Positions 33,717 to 42,554 of a stretch of DNA of 64,000 bases are shown piece by piece (positions within the stretch are counted from its first letter, which is position 1; every line of letters starts with the position of its first letter). This stretch comes from Streptomyces rugosispiralis (lineage in GTDB: Bacteria; Actinomycetota; Actinomycetes; Streptomycetales; Streptomycetaceae), in contig NZ_JANIAA010000017.1 in NCBI RefSeq assembly GCF_024505145.1, positions 62,001 to 126,000 of the forward strand. The letters are read 5' to 3'. The notes beneath the pieces are model-generated. The model had not been told where the DNA came from, made no database searches, and was given only the letters and a program-made list of their open reading frames with translations. Position numbers and translations under genes: made by a program.

Positions 33717-36386
33717 GGCGGCCGGGTGGGCGGGCGGGGGCAGCGCCTGCTCCGTCCAGATGCACTTGCCCGTCGCCGAGAACCGCATGCCCCAGCGATC
33801 GGACAGCGCCGCGACCAGTTGCAGCCCGCGCCCGCCCTCGTCGGTCTCGGCGGCGCGGCGGATCCGCGGGGTGGTGAGGCTGCCGTCGGAGACCTCGCAG
33901 ATCAGCGTCCGGCCGTAGAGCAGGCGCAGCCGCGGCGGGCCCTTGGCATGCCGTACGACGTTGCCGACCAGCTCGCTGACCAGGAGTTCCGTCGTCATCG
34001 TCAGCTCGTCGAGATGCCACGTGGACAGTTGCTCGGTGACATGGTGGCGGGCTTCGGCCGCGGCGATGGGGCCGTCCGGCAGCGCCCAGGACACCACCCG
34101 CTCCGGGGACATCGACCGCGTCCGGGCGATCAGCAGCGCGGCGTCGTCGTGGGTCTCGGCCTGCTCCGGCACCAGCGCGCTGATGACGGCGTCGCACAGC
34201 CGGCCGGGATCGTTCAGCGTGGTGGGGGCGGACGCGGTCCCCGGCGGATCGGTAGGGGGCGCGGCGGCCCTGGTGAGGGCCTGGGCGAGACGGGCCATGC
34301 CCTCGTCGATGTCGACCGTCGACGACTCGACCAGGCCGTCGGTGTACAGCACCAGATGGCTGCCCTCGGGCACCTGGACCTCATGGGTCTCGAAGGGCGG
34401 GCTGGCGGCGCCGAGCGGCGGATCGGCGTCGACATGCGGGAAGTAGGCCGTGCCGTCGGGGCGGACGATGGCGAGCGGCGGATGCCCGGCGCTCGCGAAG
34501 GCATAGCGATTGGTGACCGGGTCGTACACCGTGTACAGACAGGTGGCGTAGAAGTCATCGCCGAGGTCGCCGACCAGATCGTTGAGATGGGTGAGCAGCT
34601 CGTCGGGCGGGAGCTCGAGATCGGCGAGGGTGTGCACGGCCGTGCGCAGCCGCCCCATCGTCGCGGCCTCGGACAGTCCGTGGCCCATGACATCGCCGAT
34701 GACGAGGGCGACCCGCTCCCCGGACAGCGGGATGAGGTCGTACCAGTCGCCGCCGACCTGCACGCCCTCGGTGGCGGGCAGATAGCGGGCCTCGGCGGCG
34801 ACGGCCGGTACGACGGGCAGCGTACGGGGCAGCAGCCCGCGCTGGAGCTCCTGGGCGCGGGTGTGCTCGGCGTCGTACAGCCGCGCCCGCTCCAGCGCCT
34901 GGGCGACCAGTCCGCTCAGCGCGATGAGCAGGGAGCGGTCCTCCTCGGAGAAGTGGCGCGGCCGCGAGAAGCTGACCACGCAGTAGCCGATCTGCTGGTC
35001 GGAGGCGATCAGCGGGAGGAACGCCCACGCCTTCATCCCGCTGCGGTAGAGGTAGTAGGCGGCGTCCGGATGCTGTTCGGCGTACTCCGCCGGTGTGGAC
35101 AGGAAGGTCGGGGAGCGGGAGCTGAGCACCTGGACGATGGCGGACATGTCCGAGACCATCAGCTTCTGGACGGTCTCCAGGAACTCCTCCGGATACCCGG
35201 CCGAACCGACCATCCGCAGCCGCCCGTTCTCGAGCACCTGGCAGATGAGGCCGGTCGCGCCGAACGGCGGAAGCACCCGGTCGGCGACCGCCTTCACCAC
35301 GTCCTGGACGGTCAGCGCCTCGGCGAGCGCCGAGGTCAGCTCTCCCATGCGCATGACCCGCTCGGCCGCGGCGCGCTGGGCCGCGGACTGCTCGGCCTCC
35401 TCCGCCCGGCGTTCGGTGATGTCCGAGATGTGGATGACCAGTCCGTCGGGGACGGGGTCGACGCGCACGTGGTACCAGCCCGGTCTGCCGGGCCACCGGG
35501 TGTCGCATCCGGCCGGTGCGTGAGTGGTCACGACCCGCCCGTGGCAGGCGGCCATCCCGGTGTCCCGGACCACCGGGTGGTCCCACAGCACCGTCCCCAG
35601 CGCCTCCTGGGCGGAAGAACCCAGCAACTCCAGGGCCGCGGGGTTGGCGAAGGTCAGCCGAGCCTGGTTGTCGAGGGCGAGGAGGCCGTCGTTCATCCGC
35701 CATACGGCACTGCTGACGGCGTCGCCGCCGAGGGGGTGCCGCTCGTGCTCGACGTCCGCGGCGGCGGGGCGGGCGGGCCGCAGATACTCGGCGACCCAGT
35801 CGGCGACCAGCCGCAGGAATGCGCATTGCGCGTCGTCCAGCTCATCCGGCGCCTCCACCAGGGCGGACAGCGCGCCCACCGGCTCCCCGTCAGCCGTGAT
35901 CACGGGCACCGACGCCACCCCGCTTCCGGGCGGAAGCGACCCGGCGCCGGGAGGGAAGTCCCCGTGGGAACCGGAACCGGGAGGGAGGTTCTCGTGGGAG
36001 GAGCGGCCGGACGACGGGATGGGCGCGCCGTGCGGCACATCGGGCGGTGGCGGCGTCCAGACGTGGGTGCCGTAGCGGACGCATGACACGGGGGCCGCGC
36101 TGTCCTCGTCCGTGAGGGTCTCCCACCCCGCGACCAGGTTGTCCGGCAGCCCCACGCTGGCCACCAGGCGCATCGCCCCCTGGCGGGGATCACACACATG
36201 GATCATGCCGCCCAGGGCGCCGAGTTCGGCGACCGCCTGTCCGAGGGCGAGCCTCACCGGCCCGGTGCCACTCAGCTGGCCACCCGCGGAACCCATCAGC
36301 CGAAGCCGTGTCCGCGCCGACCGAGTGATCCGGGTGTCCGCATTGTCCGGGTGCTGTTCATCCACACCCATGGCGTCACCTGTCAT
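33711..36386 (-). CDS. GAF-PAS-GAF-SpoIIE phosphatase with C-terminal anti-sigma-type ATPase domain
   Basis: 891 residues. Order: GAF (about 40-200), PAS (about 225-330), GAF (about 350-515), PP2C-like SpoIIE phosphatase (about 530-745, VGGDWYDLIPL, VIGDVMGHG, DDAALLIAR) and an HATPase_c serine-kinase domain (about 770-880, ELVGNVVRHAKGPPRLRLL). Such proteins control partner-switching of sigma factors by dephosphorylating and phosphorylating an anti-anti-sigma factor. A Gly/Pro/Ser-rich insert (about 125-155) interrupts the first GAF domain. No membrane segment. The cognate anti-anti-sigma gene is not adjacent. Confidence 0.92.
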   Translation of the reverse strand: MTGDAMGVDEQHPDNADTRITRSARTRLRLMGSAGGQLSGTGPVRLALGQAVAELGALGGMIHVCDPRQGAMRLVASVGLPDNLVAGWETLTDEDSAAPVSCVRYGTHVWTPPPPDVPHGAPIPSSGRSSHENLPPGSGSHGDFPPGAGSLPPGSGVASVPVITADGEPVGALSALVEAPDELDDAQCAFLRLVADWVAEYLRPARPAAADVEHERHPLGGDAVSSAVWRMNDGLLALDNQARLTFANPAALELLGSSAQEALGTVLWDHPVVRDTGMAACHGRVVTTHAPAGCDTRWPGRPGWYHVRVDPVPDGLVIHISDITERRAEEAEQSAAQRAAAERVMRMGELTSALAEALTVQDVVKAVADRVLPPFGATGLICQVLENGRLRMVGSAGYPEEFLETVQKLMVSDMSAIVQVLSSRSPTFLSTPAEYAEQHPDAAYYLYRSGMKAWAFLPLIASDQQIGYCVVSFSRPRHFSEEDRSLLIALSGLVAQALERARLYDAEHTRAQELQRGLLPRTLPVVPAVAAEARYLPATEGVQVGGDWYDLIPLSGERVALVIGDVMGHGLSEAATMGRLRTAVHTLADLELPPDELLTHLNDLVGDLGDDFYATCLYTVYDPVTNRYAFASAGHPPLAIVRPDGTAYFPHVDADPPLGAASPPFETHEVQVPEGSHLVLYTDGLVESSTVDIDEGMARLAQALTRAAAPPTDPPGTASAPTTLNDPGRLCDAVISALVPEQAETHDDAALLIARTRSMSPERVVSWALPDGPIAAAEARHHVTEQLSTWHLDELTMTTELLVSELVGNVVRHAKGPPRLRLLYGRTLICEVSDGSLTTPRIRRAAETDEGGRGLQLVAALSDRWGMRFSATGKCIWTEQALPPPAHPAAA

Positions 36387-36539
36387 CGTCCTCGGGAGCC
36401 CGGTGCCGTGCGGATCGCAGACCGGCCGCGTCCTGCATAGCCCGAATATAACGCCTCTCCGGAAACGAACCCGCCGCCCGTACGTGGTCGTCGGGGTACG
36501 TCGCCGGACGCCGTCACCGAGAGCCGAAGGGCCGTACCG

Positions 36540-37559
36540 CTACGCGATGTCGTCGACGCGGACCGGGCCGCCGGTGGTGACCGACTGGATGGCCGCGAGC
36601 GCGACGGACAGGGCGGCGCGGGCGTCCTGTCCGGTGACGGAGGGGGCGCGGCCGGTGCGCACGCACTCGGCGAAGTCGGCGAGTTCGGCCACGTAGGCGT
36701 CGTGGAAGAGATCCTGGTCGTAGGTGACGCATTCGGCGGCGGTGCCGTCCGGGCCGTAGGCGGTCAGATGGCCGCGGCGGATGTCGCCCATGGTGAGCAT
36801 CCCCGCCGAGCCGAAGACCTCGCCGCGCACGTCGTACCCGTACACCGCCTGGAAGTTCGCCTCGGCGGTGGCGAGGGCGCCGTTGTCGAAGCGGATGGTG
36901 ACCACGGCGGTGTCGAGCAGTCCACGGTCCTTGAAGTCGGGGCGTACCAGGGCGTCGGCGAACGCGAAGACCTCGACCGGCGTGGCGCCGGGGTTGAGGT
37001 AGCGCAGGGTGTCGAAGTCGTGGATGAGGGTCTCCAGGAAGATCGTCCACGGCGGGATACGGCCCGGGTCGGCCAGCTTGGGGTCGCGGGTGAGCGAGCG
37101 CAGCAGCTGCGGGGTGCCGATGGCGCCCGCGCGGACCTTCTCGTGGGCGGCGTGGAAGCCGGTGTCATAGCGGCGGTTGAAGCCCACCTGGAGGGGGACA
37201 CCGGCGTCGGCCACGGCCGCGATGGCGCGGTCGGCCTCCTCGAGCGTGACGGCCATGGGCTTCTCGCAGTAGACGGCCTTGCCCGCCCGCGCCGCGGCCT
37301 CGACCAGCCCGGCGTGGGTGCGGGCCGGGGTGGCGATGACCACCGCCTCGACCCCGGGGTCGGCGAGCAGCTCGGCTATCTCGGTGTACGCCGTGGTGCC
37401 GCCCAGCCGGTCGCCGACCCCCTGCGCGGCGCCGGGGGCCGGGTCGGCGATGGCGGCGAGACGGACGCCGGGGAGGCGCCGGGCCAGGGTCTCGGCGTGG
37501 AAGGAGCCCATGCGTCCGGCGCCGATGAGGCCGATGGGGAGGGAGTGTGGTGTGGTCAT
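36540..37559 (-). CDS. Gfo/Idh/MocA oxidoreductase, myo-inositol 2-dehydrogenase type
   Basis: 339 residues. NAD-binding Rossmann domain with GLIGAGRMGSFHAETLARR, the EKP motif (YCEKPMA, about 95-101) and the catalytic His region LIHDFDTLRYL. Closest to IolG-type inositol dehydrogenases, which oxidise myo-inositol or related sugars. The ATG at 37559 follows GGAG at 7 bases; the longer upstream reading lacks a ribosome site. Downstream of an IolI/Hyi-like isomerase in one leftward unit controlled by a LacI regulator. Substrate could be another polyol or sugar. Confidence 0.85.
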   Translation of the reverse strand: MTTPHSLPIGLIGAGRMGSFHAETLARRLPGVRLAAIADPAPGAAQGVGDRLGGTTAYTEIAELLADPGVEAVVIATPARTHAGLVEAAARAGKAVYCEKPMAVTLEEADRAIAAVADAGVPLQVGFNRRYDTGFHAAHEKVRAGAIGTPQLLRSLTRDPKLADPGRIPPWTIFLETLIHDFDTLRYLNPGATPVEVFAFADALVRPDFKDRGLLDTAVVTIRFDNGALATAEANFQAVYGYDVRGEVFGSAGMLTMGDIRRGHLTAYGPDGTAAECVTYDQDLFHDAYVAELADFAECVRTGRAPSVTGQDARAALSVALAAIQSVTTGGPVRVDDIA

Positions 37560-37642
37560 GCGGATGCTCCGTGGGGTCCGTGGTTCCGGGGGTGGTGGCG
37601 GATGCGAGCGATCAGGGCCGGACGGCCGCGCGGCCGCGCGCT

Positions 37643-38425
37643 TCAGCCGGTGAAGGCGGAGCGGAAGCGCTCCAGGGCGCGGTCGCTGTCGCCGGAGGCC
37701 CATGCCTCCATGGCGACGGTGCCCTCGTAGCCGAGGTCGGTGAGGGTCCGGGCGAGGGCCGGGTAGTTGATCTCTCCCGTTCCGGGCTCGCAGCGGCCGG
37801 GTACGTCGGCCACCTGGATCTCGCCGATCAGGCCCCGGCCGTGGGCCCGGCGAACCAGCTCGATCAGGTTTCCCTCGCCGATCTGCGCGTGGTACAGGTC
37901 CAGGTTCATCCGCAGCCCCGGCCGGTCCACGGCCTCGACCAGGGCCAGGGTGTCGGCGGCCTTGGCGAACGGCACACCGGGGTGGTCCACGGCGGTGTTG
38001 AGGTTCTCCAGGGTGAAGGTGACCCCGGTGCGCTCGCCCAGCTCGGCGAGGCGGGTGAGGGTGCGGTGGGCGGCGATCCACATCGGGCCGGTGGCCTCGC
38101 CCGTCACCGGCGCCACCGGCAGGCCGGCGCCGTCCAGCCCGGTGCCGTGCAGATTGAGCCGGGGGCAGCCGAGCCGCTCGGCCACCTTGACCGACTCCTC
38201 GGCGGTGCGCAGGAGTTCGGCCGCCCCGTCCTCGTCCGTCAGGCCACCGCGGAGGTAGCCGGTCATGGAGGAGAACACCACACCGGTCCGCTCGAGGGCG
38301 GCCAGATCGTGTCGGCTCCAGTCCCAGATCTCGACCTGGAAACCGGCGTCGTGGATGCGCCGCGCCCGTTCCTGGACCGGCAGATCCCGGAAGACCATCT
38401 CGGCACAGACCGCCAATGTGTACAT
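37643..38425 (-). CDS. TIM-barrel isomerase, hydroxypyruvate isomerase/IolI-like
   Basis: 260 residues of the xylose-isomerase-like (AP endonuclease 2) barrel. FQVEIWDWSRHD, the metal Glu in FTLENLN, DLYHAQIGEGNL and IQVADVPGRCEPGTGEINYP match the Hyi group. Interconverts a keto/aldehyde sugar acid, metal dependent. Start at ATG 38425 (GTG at 38431 also possible). Gap of 83 bases to the oxidoreductase gene. The upstream divergent gap carries two LacI-type operators. Confidence 0.83.
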   Translation of the reverse strand: MYTLAVCAEMVFRDLPVQERARRIHDAGFQVEIWDWSRHDLAALERTGVVFSSMTGYLRGGLTDEDGAAELLRTAEESVKVAERLGCPRLNLHGTGLDGAGLPVAPVTGEATGPMWIAAHRTLTRLAELGERTGVTFTLENLNTAVDHPGVPFAKAADTLALVEAVDRPGLRMNLDLYHAQIGEGNLIELVRRAHGRGLIGEIQVADVPGRCEPGTGEINYPALARTLTDLGYEGTVAMEAWASGDSDRALERFRSAFTG

Positions 38426-38489
38426 CGCCACTGCTCGCCCTCTCTCCGACGACCCCGGCAACAAAGCGAATAGAACGTCGCAGTCATCA

Positions 38490-38503
38490 CTAGAACGTTC
38501 TAG
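38490..38503. promoter_or_regulatory. Perfect LacI-type palindrome, site 1
   Basis: CTAGAACGTTCTAG, a 14-base perfect palindrome in the gap between the isomerase and the LacI gene, 65 bases before the isomerase start. A half-site TAGAACG lies at 38471. Confidence 0.75.
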
Positions 38504-38562
38504 GAACGAGCAGCAGTACGCCAGTCACCGACCACGCCTGTCAAGGGCGGACGACGGAATCA

Positions 38563-38576
38563 CTAGAACGTTATAG
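38563..38576. promoter_or_regulatory. LacI-type palindrome, site 2
   Basis: CTAGAACGTTATAG, one base off the first site, lies 103 bases upstream of the LacI gene. Centre-to-centre distance from site 1 is 73 bases, seven helical turns, which would allow looping. Confidence 0.7.
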
Positions 38577-38678
38577 AAGCGGGGCGCGCTCGGTCGGGCC
38601 CTGGGCTACGATCGTCGCGCCCGTAAGCGAAACCCCGGCCGGAGACGACACCTCGGCCGACGAGACCAAGGGAGACCA

Positions 38679-39707
38679 GTGGTGCCACCGACGCCGGCCG
38701 TCCCTCATGGGAAGCGCCCGACGCTCGCGGACGTGGCGGCGCGGGCAGGCGTGTCCACGGCGCTGGTCTCCATCGTGATGCGGGACGCCAAGGGCGCCGG
38801 TGCCGCCACCCGTGAGCGGGTCCTCCGGGCGGCACAGGAGATCGGCTACCGGCCGGACGCCAGGGCCCGGCTGCTGCGCAGCCACCGGTCCCATCTCCTC
38901 GGAGTGCAGTTCGGCCTTCAGCACCCGTTCCACTCCGATCTGCTGGAGGGCATCTACGCGGTGGCCGAGCCCGCCGGGTACCAGATCGCGCTGAGCGCCG
39001 TGGCCGCCGGGCGTGGGGAGCAGCGGGCCACCGACACTCTGCTCGCCGACCGCTGCGAGGCCCTGATCCTGCTCGGCCCGCAGGCCCCGGCCGCGCGGCT
39101 GGCGGAACTCGCCGCACAGCTCCCGGTGGTCTCCGTGGCCCGGCGGCTGCGCGGGTCCGCCCCGGGTGTGGAGGTGGTGCGGACCGCCGATGACGAGGGC
39201 GCCCGCCAGGCGGTGGACCACCTGGTGGCCCTCGGCCACCGCGACATCGCCCATATCGACGGCGGCCGGGCGCCCGGCGCCGCCGACCGGCGCCGCGGCT
39301 ATCGCACCGCGATGAGCCGCCACGGCCTGGCCGACCGCGTCCGCGTCCTGCCCGGCGGCCTCACCGAGGAGGACGGCGCCGCGGGCGCCCGCGCCCTCCT
39401 CGAGGCCACTTCCCGGCCCACGGCCGTCCTCGCCTTCAACGACCGCTCCGCCACCGGCGTCCTGGACACCCTCCTCCGCGCCCGGGTTCCCGTCCCCGGC
39501 GGGATCTCCGTCATCGGCTTCGACGACAGCCACTTGGCACGCCTGGCCCATATCAACCTGACCACCGTCGGCCAGGACATCCCCCGGCTCACCGAACTCG
39601 CCGTCGGCCGGGCCATCGCCCGGCTGGAGGGAGAGAAGATGCCCGACGGGGAGGCCGTGGTCGCCCCCCGTCTCGTCGTCCGGGGCACCACGGCCGAACC
39701 CGGCTGA
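38679..39707 (+). CDS. LacI family regulator of the IolI/IolG-like pair
   Basis: 342 residues. HTH TLADVAARAGVSTALVSIVMRD at about 15-36, hinge RPDARARLLRS, then ligand domain (LLGVQFGLQHPFHSDLLEGI, AVLAFNDRSATGVLD, VIGFDDSHLARLAHINLTTV). Divergent from the isomerase/oxidoreductase genes, and the two nearly identical palindromes in between are its probable sites. GTG at 38679 after GGGAGACC. Confidence 0.88.
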   Translation: MVPPTPAVPHGKRPTLADVAARAGVSTALVSIVMRDAKGAGAATRERVLRAAQEIGYRPDARARLLRSHRSHLLGVQFGLQHPFHSDLLEGIYAVAEPAGYQIALSAVAAGRGEQRATDTLLADRCEALILLGPQAPAARLAELAAQLPVVSVARRLRGSAPGVEVVRTADDEGARQAVDHLVALGHRDIAHIDGGRAPGAADRRRGYRTAMSRHGLADRVRVLPGGLTEEDGAAGARALLEATSRPTAVLAFNDRSATGVLDTLLRARVPVPGGISVIGFDDSHLARLAHINLTTVGQDIPRLTELAVGRAIARLEGEKMPDGEAVVAPRLVVRGTTAEPG

Positions 39708-39730
39708 GGCGCGAGGGGAGGGCCGAGAGG

Positions 39731-39893
39731 TCAGCCGAGCTTCTTGAGCAGTTCTTCGGCGAGCGGGCCGGAGGAGGCCGGGTTCTGGCCGGTGATGACA
39801 TTGCGGTCGACTTCCACATGCGGTGCGAAGGGGTCGCCGACCCGCACCGTCAGACCCGCCTCGGTCAGCCGGTCCTGCAGGAGCGCCACCAGA
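39731..39893 (-). pseudogene. DJ-1/PfpI family protein, C-terminal fragment only
   Basis: Minus strand reads LVALLQDRLTEAG, GDPFAPHVEVDRNVITGQNPASSG and ends LLKKLG. The VITGQNPASS segment is characteristic of the C-terminal end of DJ-1/PfpI (HchA-like) proteins. The catalytic Cys part, start codon and promoter are gone. The break at about 39895 joins directly to a LysR fragment in the opposite direction. Confidence 0.7.
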
Positions 39894-39896
39894 CGC

Positions 39897-40352
39897 CCCG
39901 GCGGCCGCGCGCTGACCTCGCGCCCGCTGGCGGACGAGGACTATGTGCTGGTCGCCTCGCCCGGCTGGGCCCGGCGCATCGGGGAGCGTCTGGCGGCCGA
40001 CGGCCCGTGTGCCGCCGTCCGTGACGTACCGCTGATCACCTACGCCGAGGACCTCCCGATCGCCCGCCGGTACTGGCGCAATGTCTTCGGCAAGCGACTC
40101 ACCGCCCAGGCCGCGGTGACCGTGCCGGATCTGCGCGGGGCCGTGTCGGCCGTCGCCGCGGGCGCGGGTTACAGCGTGCTCCCCCGTTACCTGTGCCAGG
40201 ACGAACTCGCCTCCGGTGGACTCGTCCTGCTGCATGAGCCCGAAGAGCCGCCGCTCAACACGCTCTTCCTCGTACAGCGGCCGGGGGCCGACGCCAACCC
40301 GGACGTCGCCCGGGTCCGGGAGCGGCTTCAGCGCGCCGCACGCACCTGGTAG
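39897..40352 (+). pseudogene. LysR family regulator, C-terminal fragment only
   Basis: About 150 residues of a LysR effector-binding domain: PLADEDYVLVASPGWARRI, LITYAEDLPIARRYWRNVFGKRL, GAVSAVAAGAGYSVLPRYL. The DNA-binding helix-turn-helix and first lobe are missing. It faces the DJ-1 fragment back to back, so a single deletion removed the shared promoter region and both 5' ends. Confidence 0.7.
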
Positions 40353-40383
40353 CGCGCACGCGGCGGAGACACGCGCGGGCGGG

Positions 40384-41100
40384 TCAGGCTCCGCCGTCCG
40401 GCGCGGAGTCGTCCACCATGCCGTGTTCCCAGGCCCAGGCCGCGATCTCGACACGGTTGCGGGCGGCCAGCTTGCGCTGGACGTTGCCCAGGTGGGTCTT
40501 GACGGTGGACAGGGTGACATGGAGGTCCGCGGCCACCTCCTCATTGGTACGGCCACGGGCGACCCGCCCGACCACCTCGACCTCGCGCTGGGTCAGCGGC
40601 TCGATCAGATCCTTCGGCCCGATCCTCCCCCGGCGGCCCGGACGGGTCTCGGAGGGGGTGGGCCGACCGCGGTGGGGGGCCATGTGCGCGAGCAGGCGGA
40701 CGGTCACCGACGGGGAGATCAACGAGTTGCCCGACGCCGCGGCCCGTACCGCCTCGGTGAGCAGGCCGGGTGCGCCGTCCTTGAGCAGAAAGCCGCACGC
40801 GCCGTTGCGCAGCGCCCGGTAGACGTATTCATCGAGGTCGAAGGTGGTGGCGATGAGGACGTTGAGGGGGTCGGGCGCATCGGGTCCGGCGAGGAGCCGG
40901 GTGGCCTCCAGACCGTCCAGCTCGGGCATGCGGATGTCCAGGAGGCAGACGTCGGGCCGCAGGTGGCGGGCCCGCTCGACCGCCTCGACGCCGTTCGCCG
41001 CCTGCGCGACGACCCGCATGTCCGGCTGGGAGTCGAGAATCATGCGGAAGGCGGCGCGGACCATCTCCTGGTCGTCGGCGATGAGTACCCGGATCGTCAT
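40384..41100 (-). CDS. NarL-type response regulator
   Basis: 238 residues. Receiver domain with acidic pair Asp9/Asp10, phospho-acceptor Asp55 (LLDIRMPELDG) and Lys in FLLKDGAP, then a LuxR-type HTH (LTQREVEVVGRVARGRTNEEVAADLHVTLSTVKTHLG). A longer than usual Gly/Arg/Pro linker joins them. Start at ATG 41100, one base after the kinase stop; an ATG at 41109 is possible. Probably controls the divergent FtsX permease. Confidence 0.93.
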   Translation of the reverse strand: MTIRVLIADDQEMVRAAFRMILDSQPDMRVVAQAANGVEAVERARHLRPDVCLLDIRMPELDGLEATRLLAGPDAPDPLNVLIATTFDLDEYVYRALRNGACGFLLKDGAPGLLTEAVRAAASGNSLISPSVTVRLLAHMAPHRGRPTPSETRPGRRGRIGPKDLIEPLTQREVEVVGRVARGRTNEEVAADLHVTLSTVKTHLGNVQRKLAARNRVEIAAWAWEHGMVDDSAPDGGA

Positions 41101-41101
41101 G

Positions 41102-42343
41102 TCACGCATGATCGCAGGCGATCGTCTCCTCGACGGCCGTCCTGTCCAGCGGCAGGACCGCCAGGACGCGCCAGCCGCCGCCGTCCCGTGGCCCTGATGT
41201 GATGCGCCCGTTGACCCCCTCGACCCGCTCGGCGAGCCCCACCAGGCCGTAGCCGCTCCCCTTGGCCGAGCGCTCGGCGGCGGGCGAGGCGCCGCCCTCC
41301 CCGTCGTCGACGACCGACACCTCCAGTCCCTCCGGATCACCGGGCCGGACACTGATCCGCACCTCCACCCGGCTGACCCCGGTGGCGTGTTTGCGGACGT
41401 TGGTCAGGGACTCCTGCACCACACGGTGGACCGTGGTGGCGATGCCGGACAGGAGTGGCCGGTCGGCGAGTTCCGGGGCGAGGATCAGCTCGGCGGCCGG
41501 TCCCACCTCGGAGAACTCCTCGGTGAGGGCACGCAGATCACGCAGCCCGCGCGAACCCGCCGGATCGCCCGTGGGCCGGGTCGTGGCGGAGGCGGTGGCG
41601 TGGTCCCGCAGGCTGGTGACCATGGCGCGCATCGACCCCAGCGCCTGGGATCCGGCCCGCTCGATCTGGGCGAGCATCCGGTCCAGATCCTCCGGGGACT
41701 GGGTGTGTCCGGCCGCGGCGGTGAAGCGCGCGGCTTTGGCCTGCGTGACGATCGCCGTGACGTGGTGGGCCACGAAGTCGTGCAACTCCCGTGCGTGCTC
41801 GAGGCGTTGCGCCTGCCGGACGGCCTCCCGCTCCCGCTCCCGCAGTGTGTCGTACAGCCGCAGGCACAGCCCCACCACCACCATGAACGGCACGGCGCAG
41901 ACCGCGATGACGGTGATCAGGTCCTTGAGGTGGTCGTCCCACAGCTCGATCCGCAGCGGAAGGACCACGGCGGCGAGGGAGGACGCCGCGACCAGCCCGG
42001 CCGCTCGCAGTGGCGGGCAGCGCCGCACGGCGCGGGTGCTGAGCAGCAGCAGCGCACCCAGCTCCACCAGGCCCGGGGTGTTCGGGGGCCGCTCGGACAA
42101 CTGCGCTTCCGTCACGGTCAGCACGCACGAGACGGCCGCCGCGCCGATCGCGTAGCGCGCGAAGAGACCTTCCGGCACGGCGGGCGCGGCCAGGCACAGC
42201 ACACCGGACACCATCGTCGCCGCGGCCATCGCCGGATGCGGCGCGTTCAGCCCCTCCAGGACCACGAGGACGACCAGAGCGATGCCGACCAGGCCCTGCC
42301 AGAGGTGCCGGAAGCGGAAACGGGACCGGAACTCGGAGATCAT
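41102..42343 (-). CDS. Sensor histidine kinase (HisKA_3 type)
   Basis: 413 residues. Five or six membrane helices (about 15-165), then the dimerisation motif ELHDFVAHHVTAIV with phospho-His188, and an HATPase with VVDDGEGG and GYGLVGLAERVEGVNG. Short extracytoplasmic loops, so it probably senses a membrane signal such as a cell-envelope antibiotic. Paired with the response regulator; divergent from an FtsX-like permease, a common pairing for peptide-antibiotic resistance. Confidence 0.92.
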   Translation of the reverse strand: MISEFRSRFRFRHLWQGLVGIALVVLVVLEGLNAPHPAMAAATMVSGVLCLAAPAVPEGLFARYAIGAAAVSCVLTVTEAQLSERPPNTPGLVELGALLLLSTRAVRRCPPLRAAGLVAASSLAAVVLPLRIELWDDHLKDLITVIAVCAVPFMVVVGLCLRLYDTLREREREAVRQAQRLEHARELHDFVAHHVTAIVTQAKAARFTAAAGHTQSPEDLDRMLAQIERAGSQALGSMRAMVTSLRDHATASATTRPTGDPAGSRGLRDLRALTEEFSEVGPAAELILAPELADRPLLSGIATTVHRVVQESLTNVRKHATGVSRVEVRISVRPGDPEGLEVSVVDDGEGGASPAAERSAKGSGYGLVGLAERVEGVNGRITSGPRDGGGWRVLAVLPLDRTAVEETIACDHA

Positions 42344-42554
42344 GGCAGGTCACGCTACGGTCCGGCCGCCGTCGCCACATCAGACTTTCGGCCGAGGTAA
42401 CCGGGGAAGCAGCGCGGACCGCTTCGGCATTCCGGTGGATCCGCCGCGCCACGTCCGCGCGAAGGATGGCATCCGGGGCGACCGGAGCGCACTCGAGCCC
42501 GATGCGCCACGCCCCTTCCGACCGTTGATCCACTAGCCCCTCCGAAGGCCGTCG

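Noticed and set aside
33582..36086. 834-codon plus-strand frame
   Set aside because: Antisense to the SpoIIE phosphatase, whose domains are clear.
39744..40352. Intact 202-residue LysR-like gene
   Set aside because: Only residues from about 39897 on match LysR; the first 50 codons are antisense to the DJ-1 fragment and there is no HTH.
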